Shown one piece after another: positions 1 to 5,663 of a stretch of 5,721 nt of DNA. This DNA is from Methylococcales bacterium. GTDB taxonomy: Bacteria > Pseudomonadota > Gammaproteobacteria > Methylococcales > Methylomonadaceae. Under the pieces are notes generated by a model, which worked only from the letters and a program-made list of their open reading frames with translations, was not told the DNA's origin and made no database searches. Position 1 is the stretch's first letter. Each line of letters opens with the position of its first letter. Location of the stretch: NCBI GenBank assembly GCA_023134955.1, contig JAGLUC010000354.1, positions 1 to 5,721 on the forward strand, written 5' to 3'. The position numbers and the translations under genes were made by a program.

Positions 1-224
1 AGCTTATTACTAATAAATCAGTATGTTACGTTAGATTCTAATTTATGCCATTAGAGTCAGACTCGATTGAAAATTAAAATCAAGTAAGCTTCTAAAGTTT
101 TAATCATTTTACCAGTAGTCAGGTTGACATTTTAAATTAAAATCAAGAGAAAATTAGTTTCAATCGAGTCTAACACTATTGATTTACGGAAGTTATTAAA
201 TCCTCGCTCCCAAGTAATTGTTTA
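1..224. other. Non-coding region downstream of mazG
   Basis: No coding frame is supported here. The stretch is AT-rich and lies beyond the mazG stop codon. It contains the 59-171 inverted repeat described separately and a small hairpin with arms at 37-42 and 50-55 (TCTAAT/ATTAGA). I see no clear GC stem followed by a T run that would be a standard terminator for mazG. Confidence 0.5.
59..171. repeat. 14-bp inverted repeat with an internal direct repeat
   Basis: AGACTCGATTGAAA at 59-72 is repeated as its exact reverse complement at 158-171. In addition AAATTAAAATCAAG occurs as a perfect direct repeat at 71-84 and 134-147. The left copy overlaps the inner edge of the left inverted arm. No transposase frame lies between the arms. 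The arrangement could be a small non-autonomous element, a decayed insertion end or a structured tail of the mazG transcript. The sequence alone does not decide. Confidence 0.55.
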
Positions 225-1034
225 CTACTTTTTTTCAACCTTAAATTTTTCTTTAGCTTTACCCCAAAAGTGATCTAACTCTGCCAGTTCACAGTCTTTT
301 AGCTGTCGTCCTGAGGCTGCAACTTGTTGTTCAATATAGTTAAAGCGTTTGCTGAATTTCTGAGTCGCTTGTTTTAATGCTATTTCTGGATTTACCTTTA
401 AATGTCGGGCTAAATTAACGGTGACTAGTAATAAATCTCCGATTTCTTCTTGTATATGCTGTTGGTCTTCTGATTGCCAGGCTTCTTTTACTTCAGTTAA
501 CTCTTCCAGGACTTTTTCAAAAACTGGCTCTGTTTCTGGCCAATCAAAGCCATGATGAGCCGCTTTATCCTGGATTTTTTCACATTCAATCAATGCGGGA
601 AGGGTTTTTGCTACACCAGATAAAATACTTTCATTTTCCGGGTGCTTATTTTTAGCTTTTCTTTCAGCTATTTTTGCTTCATCCCAGGCTTTTTGTCTTA
701 GCTCATCTGTCTTATAAGTCACATCAGCAAATACGTGTGGGTGGCGACTAATCAGTTTATCGCTAATGCCTTCTGCTACTTGTTCAAAATTAAACAAGCC
801 TTGCTCTTGTGCAAGCTGAGAATGAAAAACGACTTGTAGCAAAAGATCGCCCAACTCCAGGCGTAAATCATCCAGGTCATTACGTTCAATAGCATCCACT
901 ACTTCATAGGCTTCTTCTATGGTGTAGGGTATCAGGCTACGAAAATCCTGTTTTAAGTCCCAGGCACAGCCTTTTTCTGGATCACGTAATTGCGCCATGA
1001 TGGCGAGTAGTTTTTCTGTTTTTGTTAAACTCAA
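225..1034 (-). CDS. mazG: Nucleoside triphosphate pyrophosphohydrolase MazG
   Basis: MazG hydrolyses (d)NTPs to the monophosphate and pyrophosphate; in E. coli it also affects ppGpp-linked starvation responses. This 269-residue protein has the two tandem MazG all-alpha domains. Domain 1 carries the Mg-binding set E40/E41, E44, E60 and D63 (EEAYE, then LELGDLL). Domain 2 carries E177/E178, E181, E197 and D200 (EELTE, then EEIGDLL). The family signatures GCAWD (22-26), RHPHVFAD (97-104) and HGFDW (161-165) are present, and the length is close to E. coli's 263. The start is TTG at 1034, preceded by GAG about 9 nt upstream. The next in-frame ATG (998) would remove 12 residues that align with the start of E. 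coli MazG, so TTG is preferred. It is separated from the upstream kinase by 255 bp holding a REP-like structure, so it probably has its own promoter. Confidence 0.96.
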   Translation of the reverse strand: MSLTKTEKLLAIMAQLRDPEKGCAWDLKQDFRSLIPYTIEEAYEVVDAIERNDLDDLRLELGDLLLQVVFHSQLAQEQGLFNFEQVAEGISDKLISRHPHVFADVTYKTDELRQKAWDEAKIAERKAKNKHPENESILSGVAKTLPALIECEKIQDKAAHHGFDWPETEPVFEKVLEELTEVKEAWQSEDQQHIQEEIGDLLLVTVNLARHLKVNPEIALKQATQKFSKRFNYIEQQVAASGRQLKDCELAELDHFWGKAKEKFKVEKK

Positions 1035-1156
1035 AATTTTTTACTCTGTTGAATGAATCACGCTCTCAAAAACACGTAGTGAGTAAATTAAGTAAAATCT
1101 AAGTTGCTCAACAATTTATCTCTGTCTATTGCTAGACTCAGTGCGAGTATTGAAAA

Positions 1157-1278
1157 ATACCTATTAAAGTCTCTTAGTTTTGGGAATTAATGAAGCAGGA
1201 GGTGAGGTTTTAACCTCGCGCGAATTAGATCAGGCGAGGCTAAAGCCTCACTTCCTACAAATATTTCAAAATAGGTAT
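1157..1278 (-). repeat. REP-like double hairpin, possible terminator of the gcvH-dgkA-pfkB unit
   Basis: Two related 29-nt units lie head to head at 1195-1223 and, inverted, at 1230-1258. By my alignment they match at 23 of 29 positions. Each contains its own hairpin (GAGGTT-TT-AACCTC and GAGGC-TAAA-GCCTC). This is the layout of bacterial REP/BIME elements. An outer perfect 9-bp pair, ATACCTATT at 1157-1165 and AATAGGTAT at 1270-1278, encloses the units. On the minus strand the outer stem runs into TTTTT, so the whole structure could end transcripts coming from the kinase gene, whose stop codon is 12 bp away. REP identity is inferred from layout; the genomic copy number cannot be seen here. 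Confidence 0.7.
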
Positions 1279-1289
1279 GCTTGATGATT

Positions 1290-2222
1290 TTAGAATGACT
1301 GCCCAAAAGTCTCTGTATATCTGGCTTTAAAAGACTCCATCGTAAAACTATGGTTTTGAGTGCCATGATGTTCTATTTTGATTGCCCCTAATAATGATGC
1401 AATTCGTCCTGTGGTTTCCCAGTCATATTCATTCATAATGCCATATAACAAACCTGCACGATAGGCATCACCACAGCCTGTTGGGTCTGCTAATTCTTTT
1501 GCCTGTGCAGAAGGAATGTCTATACATTTTCCATCTGTATAAATTTTAGAGCCTTCACCACCCATGGTCACAATTAAAGCATCTACTTTTTCTGCTACTT
1601 GCTCTAAAGATAAGCCTGTGCGATCTTGCATTAATTCTGATTCATAATCATTAAAAGTTGCATAGGTTGCTAAATCTAAAAAATCCAACAATTCTTCACC
1701 ATTAAACATGGGCATACCCTGCCCCGGGTCAAAAATAAAAGGAATTTCTTCTTCTACAAATTCTTTAGCATGTAATTGCATACCCTCTTTGCCATCGGGA
1801 GAGACAATACCAATAGTTATTTCAGCATCCAAAGGTATAGAATTTTTATGTGATGAATTCATCGCACCAGGATGAAAGGCAGTAATTTGATTATCATCTT
1901 CATCAGTCGTGATGTAAGCTTGCCCTGTGTAATCATTATCCATTGTTTTGATGTATTTAGAGGGTATTTGACAGCGATTTAACCATTGTGCATACGGCTC
2001 AAAATCATGCCCGACAGTTGCCATAATATTTGGCTCTTCACCCAATAATTTTAAATTGTAGGCAATATTTCCTGCACATCCTCCAAACTCTCTACGAATA
2101 ACGGGGACTAAAAAAGACACATTTAACATATGTACTTTTTCAGGCAGAATGTGATGTTTAAATTTATCATGAAAAACCATGATAGTGTCGTAAGCCATAG
2201 ACCCACAAATTAACGCACTCAT
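1290..2222 (-). CDS. PfkB-family sugar/nucleoside kinase, probable adenosine kinase
   Basis: This is a ribokinase/PfkB-fold kinase, which transfers the ATP gamma-phosphate to a hydroxyl of a sugar or nucleoside. The 310 residues carry the family signatures. FGGCAGN (46-52) is the first PfkB signature at the substrate site. NDYE (191-194) is the Mg/phosphate motif. TMGGEGS (219-225) precedes the ATP site. DPTGCGDAYRAG (246-257) is the second signature, with D252 of GCGD as the expected catalytic base and the anion hole before it. Homologues of this subtype are often annotated adenosine kinase, which would salvage adenosine from the S-adenosylhomocysteine cycle. The substrate is inferred, so no symbol is given. 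The ATG at 2222 has an AAAGGA ribosome site about 5 nt upstream, partly overlapping the end of dgkA. With a 13-bp gap this argues for co-transcription with dgkA and gcvH. Confidence 0.9.
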   Translation of the reverse strand: MSALICGSMAYDTIMVFHDKFKHHILPEKVHMLNVSFLVPVIRREFGGCAGNIAYNLKLLGEEPNIMATVGHDFEPYAQWLNRCQIPSKYIKTMDNDYTGQAYITTDEDDNQITAFHPGAMNSSHKNSIPLDAEITIGIVSPDGKEGMQLHAKEFVEEEIPFIFDPGQGMPMFNGEELLDFLDLATYATFNDYESELMQDRTGLSLEQVAEKVDALIVTMGGEGSKIYTDGKCIDIPSAQAKELADPTGCGDAYRAGLLYGIMNEYDWETTGRIASLLGAIKIEHHGTQNHSFTMESFKARYTETFGQSF

Positions 2223-2235
2223 TTTTTTCCTTTAT

Positions 2236-2601
2236 TTACTTTACAAATAATATCGACAACCAAATTGCCAATGCCAACAACAAAGTCAGGAAGACTGCTG
2301 CTGACCCCATATCTTTTGCCCTGCCTGACAATTCATGATATTCATGACCTGATCTATCGACCACTGCCTCAATCGCAGAATTAACAATCTCTACAATCAA
2401 AACCATTACAACAGAAGCTATTAAAAGTATTTTTTCAATAGTACTTTCACCTAACCAAATGGCTAAAGGTGTTGACACCACAAACAAGATGACCTCTAGT
2501 CTAAAAGCCTCTTCATTTTTCCAGGTTGCCTTAAACCCCGCCATAGAAAATAAAATAGCATTAAATAATCTTTTTAATCCTTTCTCATTATAGAAAGTCA
2601 T
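2236..2601 (-). CDS. dgkA: Diacylglycerol kinase DgkA
   Basis: DgkA is a small trimeric inner-membrane kinase that converts diacylglycerol and MgATP to phosphatidic acid, recycling lipid left from envelope glycan modification. From the chosen start it has 121 residues, against 122 in E. coli. The active-site set is complete: E30, E36 (EAFRLE), E71, N74 and E78 (VEIVNSAIEAVVDR), and D97 (HELSGRAKDMGSAAV), each offset by two from the E. coli residues. Three membrane segments lie at about 34-50, 56-76 and 99-119, after an amphipathic N-terminal helix. The in-frame ATG at 2613 has no Shine-Dalgarno sequence, while the ATG at 2601 has GAGGA 5 nt upstream, so 2601 is preferred; the alternative adds MRTR. 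It sits between gcvH (19 bp) and the PfkB kinase (13 bp) in one apparent operon. Confidence 0.95.
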   Translation of the reverse strand: MTFYNEKGLKRLFNAILFSMAGFKATWKNEEAFRLEVILFVVSTPLAIWLGESTIEKILLIASVVMVLIVEIVNSAIEAVVDRSGHEYHELSGRAKDMGSAAVFLTLLLALAIWLSILFVK

Positions 2602-2606
2602 TCTAG

Positions 2607-2611
2607 TCCTC
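2607..2611 (-). promoter_or_regulatory. Ribosome binding site fixing the dgkA start
   Basis: On the minus strand GAGGA lies 5 nt before the ATG at 2601. It overlaps the upstream candidate ATG (2611-2613) itself, which is preceded only by an A/T-rich stretch. This makes the downstream ATG the likelier start. Confidence 0.65.
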
Positions 2612-2620
2612 ATTTTTTAT

Positions 2621-3004
2621 TTAATCACTAATCATTTGTTGATAACTAACAGCATCCATTAAATCATCTAATTCTGCTGGATTATCTGCTTTAATACAAA
2701 ACAGCCATGTATCATATGGCTCATCATTGACTTGTTCTGGTGCATCCATTACCGCTTCATTAACAGCCACAATCACACCACTTACAGGACTAAACAAATC
2801 TGAAGCTGTTTTGACTGATTCAACAACTGCACATTGCTCACCCGCTTTAAACCGTTTACCCGTTTCTGGTAATTCAACAAAAACCAAATCCCCCAACTCT
2901 TCCTGAGCAAAATCTGTAATGCCTACACGCACCACATTACCCTCTTCCAATTTTGACCACTCATGGGTTTTAGCATATTTAAAATTTTCTGGCAGTTCAC
3001 TCAT
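2621..3004 (-). CDS. gcvH: Glycine cleavage system H protein
   Basis: GcvH is the lipoyl carrier of the glycine cleavage complex. It shuttles the aminomethyl group from the P protein to the T protein and is reoxidised by the L protein. The 127 residues match the family throughout: the N-terminal KYAKTHEW (9-16), GITDFAQEELGDLVFVELPETG (28-49), and the lipoylation hairpin VESVKTASDLFSPVSG (61-76) with K65 as the modified lysine. The C-terminal part (VNDEPYDTWLFCIK, 92-105) is also normal. The ATG at 3004 has AAGAGG about 7 nt upstream. gcvT and gcvP do not flank it; it instead leads a unit with dgkA and a PfkB kinase. GcvH-like proteins can also serve in lipoate transfer or as carriers in sulfur oxidation (LbpA), but this sequence looks like ordinary GcvH. 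Confidence 0.95.
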   Translation of the reverse strand: MSELPENFKYAKTHEWSKLEEGNVVRVGITDFAQEELGDLVFVELPETGKRFKAGEQCAVVESVKTASDLFSPVSGVIVAVNEAVMDAPEQVNDEPYDTWLFCIKADNPAELDDLMDAVSYQQMISD

Positions 3005-3091
3005 TTACGGCCTCTTATTTAGAAAAACAGGATAAAGGATAACCTGCTATTAATTAAAAACAACAAAAATATTTTTTTACTGTAAACACAC

Positions 3092-3119
3092 ATCCTATAA
3101 TTCAGTCATTATTAGTCAA
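3092..3119 (-). promoter_or_regulatory. Candidate sigma-70 promoter of gcvH-dgkA-pfkB
   Basis: The minus strand reads TTGACT (3114-3119), a 16-bp spacer, then TAGGAT (3092-3097). The -35 box matches 5 of 6 consensus positions and the -10 box 4 of 6. A start near 3085 would leave a leader of about 80 nt, too short for a glycine riboswitch, and no riboswitch-like fold is apparent. It lies in the 177-bp gap after the HdeD-like gene. Confidence 0.4.
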
Positions 3120-3131
3120 AACAGTCCTCTT

Positions 3132-3145
3132 ATAAAGCACTTTAT
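3132..3145. repeat. Palindrome with AGCACT core upstream of gcvH promoter
   Basis: ATAAAG-CA-CTTTAT is a perfect 6-bp-arm palindrome with a 2-nt centre. It lies just upstream of the candidate -35 box of the gcvH promoter and just after the HdeD-like gene. The AGCACT core recurs in two further palindromes at 5635-5663, which suggests an operator, although it could be chance in AT-rich DNA. Confidence 0.4.
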
Positions 3146-3181
3146 TGTTTCTTTTGCGAACTAAAGTCCGTTCAAAACCTG

Positions 3182-3778
3182 TTACTTCACTGTATTTGTA
3201 ATCTTTTGTTCTCTTACCCACAATGCAAAAGAAACACCTGCCCAGCCACGAAAAAATATTTCTATATTTAAAGATAAAGAAAAAAACCAGCCTTCTAATG
3301 TTGGCCATTCTAAAAAAATCAAAATACCCAAAGTAATGGATACTATTCCGCCAAAAGAATTAGAAATCTTATGAGGAAGTGATAATGCAAAAACCAATGC
3401 TAGTCGTACAATACCTCTGACAATAAGAAATGCCGAGATCATCACACTTAACCTGATGACCTCTCCAGAAATACTACAAATTATTAATCCCCCTATAACG
3501 ACATCTAATACGCCAACCTGTAAATTTTGTAATACATCACGCTGTTCTTTAGCTAAGAAGGCATCTAAACACTCAAGTAAACCTAGTGAAAGAATAAATA
3601 TTCCACTGGCTGGTAACCAAGAAAAACCTCTAGCAGATAAAATAAGGGCATCTGAATTGATAACGCTGGCCAAGGCCATAAATCCACCAGCCAGCATGAT
3701 CACAAGCCCCTGAATAATCAAACGACGCCAATCCATCTCAAAGCCCTCAAACCGAGACATTTTTTTCAACAACCTCAT
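3182..3778 (-). CDS. HdeD/DUF308-like integral membrane protein
   Basis: This resembles the HdeD (DUF308) family of six-helix inner-membrane proteins. E. coli HdeD, about 190 residues, is linked to acid resistance, but for most members the function is unknown. From the chosen start it has 198 residues: a short basic N-terminus (RLLKK, WRR), then hydrophobic segments at about 20-40, 53-75, 85-105, 108-130, 140-160 and 163-186. The last pair has the family's pattern, with GGIVSITLGILIFLEWP followed by a segment ending in FFRGWAGVSFALW. The longest open frame runs to a TTG at 3859, but that codon lies inside the candidate -35 box (3854-3859), and the ATG at 3832 overlaps the -10 box. The ATG at 3778, with GGGGGAA upstream, is preferred. 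The ATG at 3736 with GAGGG before it is the main alternative. A 177-bp gap to gcvH suggests a separate transcript. Confidence 0.8.
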   Translation of the reverse strand: MRLLKKMSRFEGFEMDWRRLIIQGLVIMLAGGFMALASVINSDALILSARGFSWLPASGIFILSLGLLECLDAFLAKEQRDVLQNLQVGVLDVVIGGLIICSISGEVIRLSVMISAFLIVRGIVRLALVFALSLPHKISNSFGGIVSITLGILIFLEWPTLEGWFFSLSLNIEIFFRGWAGVSFALWVREQKITNTVK

Positions 3779-3830
3779 ATTATTCCCCCATGCCACAGGA
3801 ATTTGTCTATTCAAAAACCAGGCTAAGTGC

Positions 3831-3859
3831 ATTATCGATAAAATAGAGCTATTGAACAA
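3831..3859 (-). promoter_or_regulatory. Candidate sigma-70 promoter of the HdeD-like gene
   Basis: The minus strand reads TTGTTC (3854-3859), exactly 17 bp, then GATAAT (3831-3836). The -10 box matches 5 of 6 positions and the -35 box 3 of 6. Transcription would begin near 3824, about 45 nt before the ATG at 3778. The promoter therefore excludes the two more upstream start codons. Confidence 0.45.
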
Positions 3860-4249
3860 ATTTAGAGGTATATTCTTTACGTTTAAGAATATACCATTTT
3901 AGCATGTAGATTATTGTGGTAGGCTAGCCGTAAAGTGGTATTAATAGCAATGTATTTCAATACCTTACGGCAACACCCATCGCGATAAGATGCATGCTAA
4001 AATGGGGATTCTTTACCGTGAAAGGTATATAAGACATCATCCCTATAGCACAAGCTCATTCACTGATTCTAGTGACTCACTATAAAATGTCAAATTTCAA
4101 TTAGTTATAGAGTTAGCTTGGTTTGCCGGAATAAATAGAGCAAAAATTGCGCCGTATTTTTGTTTATGATCGAATTATCTTAAGAAGAGTAAAGTATTCT
4201 ACGTAACAAAGGCAAAGATTGTAATCATGAGTTGTCAGAGATGCTGAAA
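3860..4249. other. 390-bp gene-free gap between glycosyltransferase and HdeD-like gene
   Basis: No credible coding frame is present on either strand. The part from 3867 to about 4030 is a large imperfect palindrome, described separately. From about 4031 to 4249 I see only AT-rich sequence with small symmetric runs such as CACT-GATTCT-AGTG near 4059-4072. No tRNA or other recognised RNA gene is apparent, and there is no clear terminator immediately after the glycosyltransferase stop. Confidence 0.5.
3869..4029. repeat. Large imperfect palindrome, MITE-like or structured RNA element
   Basis: The inner perfect arms are CCATTTTAGCATG at 3894-3906 and its reverse complement at 3993-4005 (13 bp). 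Pairing continues outward: 3869-3890 against 4008-4029 matches at 16 of 22 positions by my alignment, after one gap. Near the apex GCCGTAA (3927-3933) pairs with TTACGGC (3965-3971), and GGTATT (3937-3942) with AATACC (3959-3964), around a 16-nt loop. The left end also forms its own perfect 11-bp hairpin (3867-3877 with 3885-3895, 7-nt loop). ATTCTTTAC occurs directly repeated at 3872-3880 and 4008-4016. There is no transposase frame inside. Confidence 0.7.
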
Positions 4250-5461
4250 CTAGCTCACTTTTTGCAATACTTTCTTTGATAACACCCCAGAACAAAGGTT
4301 TCGGGTTTTTAAGACTAGATCTTCTCTAACTTTCTCATAGAGAAATTTATTGACCATAGGTAGAGCATGAAATTTCTTGCTATTCACACTATGCGTGAAA
4401 TTGCCATTAACATGAGCAAGCATTTTTTTCTTAACTGCTGTCCTTTCTTCTGCTGTTAGCTGGTAAACAAAACTCATAAAATAGGTTAATTGATCAGCAT
4501 CTATTACATTATATAAATATCCATTTTTACCTATATATTCAATATTAGCAGGCATTTTAGCGGCAATAACAGGTAATCCAGAGATCATTATTTTTAATAA
4601 ATCAACATCCATTATTTTAGAATTTCTAGTGACAATAACGCTTTTAAAAGCCCTTAAATAATGGGTAAATTTCTTTGGATCATTTTTTAAAACAACAGCA
4701 TTTTCAATCAATAAATTTTTTGTTTGCTGTTTGATGAATTTATACTGATTGTGCTCACAAAAAATGACTAAAACAGCTTGTTTTATTTCTTTTCTGGTAT
4801 TAGAAAATGCCTTTAGAATGGTTGATATATCTTTCTCTGACCCAGACTCATGACTCACACCGAAAACATAACTGCCCTGCTCAAGCTTTAGTTTATTGAT
4901 AGCCTCTGTTTTACTCAGTATTTCATTGATTGCTTTTTTATAATCAAGGCTATAATGAGACATCTCTATAGACTCCTTTGGTAACACTTTTACATGTCTA
5001 CGAATATCAAACTGAACAGACTTTAACGCCCCAAGTAAACAAACCCGTGCTTTGCAAGCATAGAGAAATAATTGCATGAACTTACTAGAAAACTCAGCCG
5101 TTTTATAACTTATTCCCATTATTTTAAACACAGGATTAGCAATATTTACTATACATGCCATCATTAGAGCATCATGACTATGACACACCACTCGGTCATA
5201 TTTTTTATTTTTAATCAGTTGATAAAAACGTTTTATATTTGACAGTGTAAGTTTTGAGCTATTATCAGTGAGTTCCCAAAAAATAATATCTTTTGCATTC
5301 GTTTGCTGTTTTGTTTCTTCAGTCTCAAACCCTGTTAAATACAACACCGTTGATTCAAATCTTGGGTTAGAAAAATAGCCCAAATAATGATTACACAGCT
5401 CCACAAAAGGTGGATGATCTTCTGGAACAATATGTAAAATTTTAATTGGTTGGCTAGTCAT
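4250..5461 (-). CDS. GT-B (family 4-like) glycosyltransferase, divergent active site
   Basis: This is probably a retaining GT-B glycosyltransferase acting at the cytoplasmic face on a surface polysaccharide or lipopolysaccharide precursor; the substrate is unknown. The N-terminal half begins with a Rossmann strand (IKILHIV, 6-12) and includes the family-4-like VVCHSHD (91-97). The C-terminal half has SEKDISTILKAF (208-219), equivalent to the usual EKG..lliaF region, then LLKIMISGLPVIAAKMPANIEYIGKNGYLY (288-317), matching the common LLEAMasGlPVIa...eii..G.nGyl block. The EX7E glutamates are replaced by K282 and K290, and the usual arginine before the EKG region appears to be H204. The product may therefore be catalytically altered or use other residues. 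No membrane segment or signal peptide is evident. The ATG at 5461 has only a weak GGA ribosome site. No other polysaccharide genes are adjacent. Confidence 0.75.
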   Translation of the reverse strand: MTSQPIKILHIVPEDHPPFVELCNHYLGYFSNPRFESTVLYLTGFETEETKQQTNAKDIIFWELTDNSSKLTLSNIKRFYQLIKNKKYDRVVCHSHDALMMACIVNIANPVFKIMGISYKTAEFSSKFMQLFLYACKARVCLLGALKSVQFDIRRHVKVLPKESIEMSHYSLDYKKAINEILSKTEAINKLKLEQGSYVFGVSHESGSEKDISTILKAFSNTRKEIKQAVLVIFCEHNQYKFIKQQTKNLLIENAVVLKNDPKKFTHYLRAFKSVIVTRNSKIMDVDLLKIMISGLPVIAAKMPANIEYIGKNGYLYNVIDADQLTYFMSFVYQLTAEERTAVKKKMLAHVNGNFTHSVNSKKFHALPMVNKFLYEKVREDLVLKTRNLCSGVLSKKVLQKVS

Positions 5462-5517
5462 AACTGCAATGTCCGTGTAAAAATAAAATACCTGATGCTA
5501 TCAAACTATAGTTCAAT

Positions 5518-5542
5518 ATTATCTTTTTAGATAAAAGATAAT
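5518..5542. repeat. 10-bp-stem hairpin upstream of the glycosyltransferase gene
   Basis: ATTATCTTTT at 5518-5527 and its exact reverse complement at 5533-5542 surround a 5-nt loop. A 10-bp palindrome AACTATAGTT follows at 5504-5513. Both sit 43-81 bp before the ATG at 5461, in the expected leader or promoter region. I find no convincing sigma-70 promoter pair there, so whether these are operators or an RNA leader structure is open. Confidence 0.5.
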
Positions 5543-5634
5543 CTATAGGCTTGAAGTTAAAGTACCATGAACAAGTTATTATTAATTGCGTGCTAGTATG
5601 CAAAACAATTTTTCATAACAATAGTTTTTTCAGT

Positions 5635-5663
5635 ATTTAGCACTAAATCACATAAGCACTTAT
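5635..5663. repeat. Two adjacent palindromes with a shared AGCACT core
   Basis: ATTTAG-CA-CTAAAT (5635-5648) and ATAAG-CA-CTTAT (5652-5663) are perfect palindromes separated by 3 bp. Their AGCACT cores are 16 bp apart. They lie about 175-200 bp upstream of the glycosyltransferase start. The same core and symmetry occur at 3132-3145 upstream of gcvH, which is compatible with sites for one dimeric regulator. Confidence 0.4.

Noticed and set aside
1035..1156. Promoter for mazG (TTGTTG-N17-TTAATT on the minus strand)
   Set aside because: The -10 match is poor (3 of 6). A promoter is expected in this interval, but I cannot place it with confidence.
2621..3004. Sulfur-oxidation lipoate-binding protein (LbpA) instead of GcvH
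   Set aside because: The sequence follows ordinary GcvH throughout, and no sHdr or lipoate-ligase-like genes are nearby.
3005..3181. Glycine riboswitch upstream of gcvH
   Set aside because: The likely leader is about 80 nt, too short for the known glycine aptamers, and no matching conserved core is visible.
3102..3308. 68-residue minus-strand frame
   Set aside because: It overlaps the 3' end of the HdeD-like gene in another frame, has no family resemblance, and runs through the candidate gcvH promoter region.
3456..3713. 85-residue plus-strand frame
   Set aside because: It lies wholly antisense to the membrane-protein gene, has no recognisable domain, and is best explained as a shadow frame.
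3867..3900. Intrinsic terminator of the glycosyltransferase transcript
   Set aside because: The perfect 11-bp hairpin is AT-rich, lies more than 350 bp past the stop codon, and is not followed by a T run on the minus strand.
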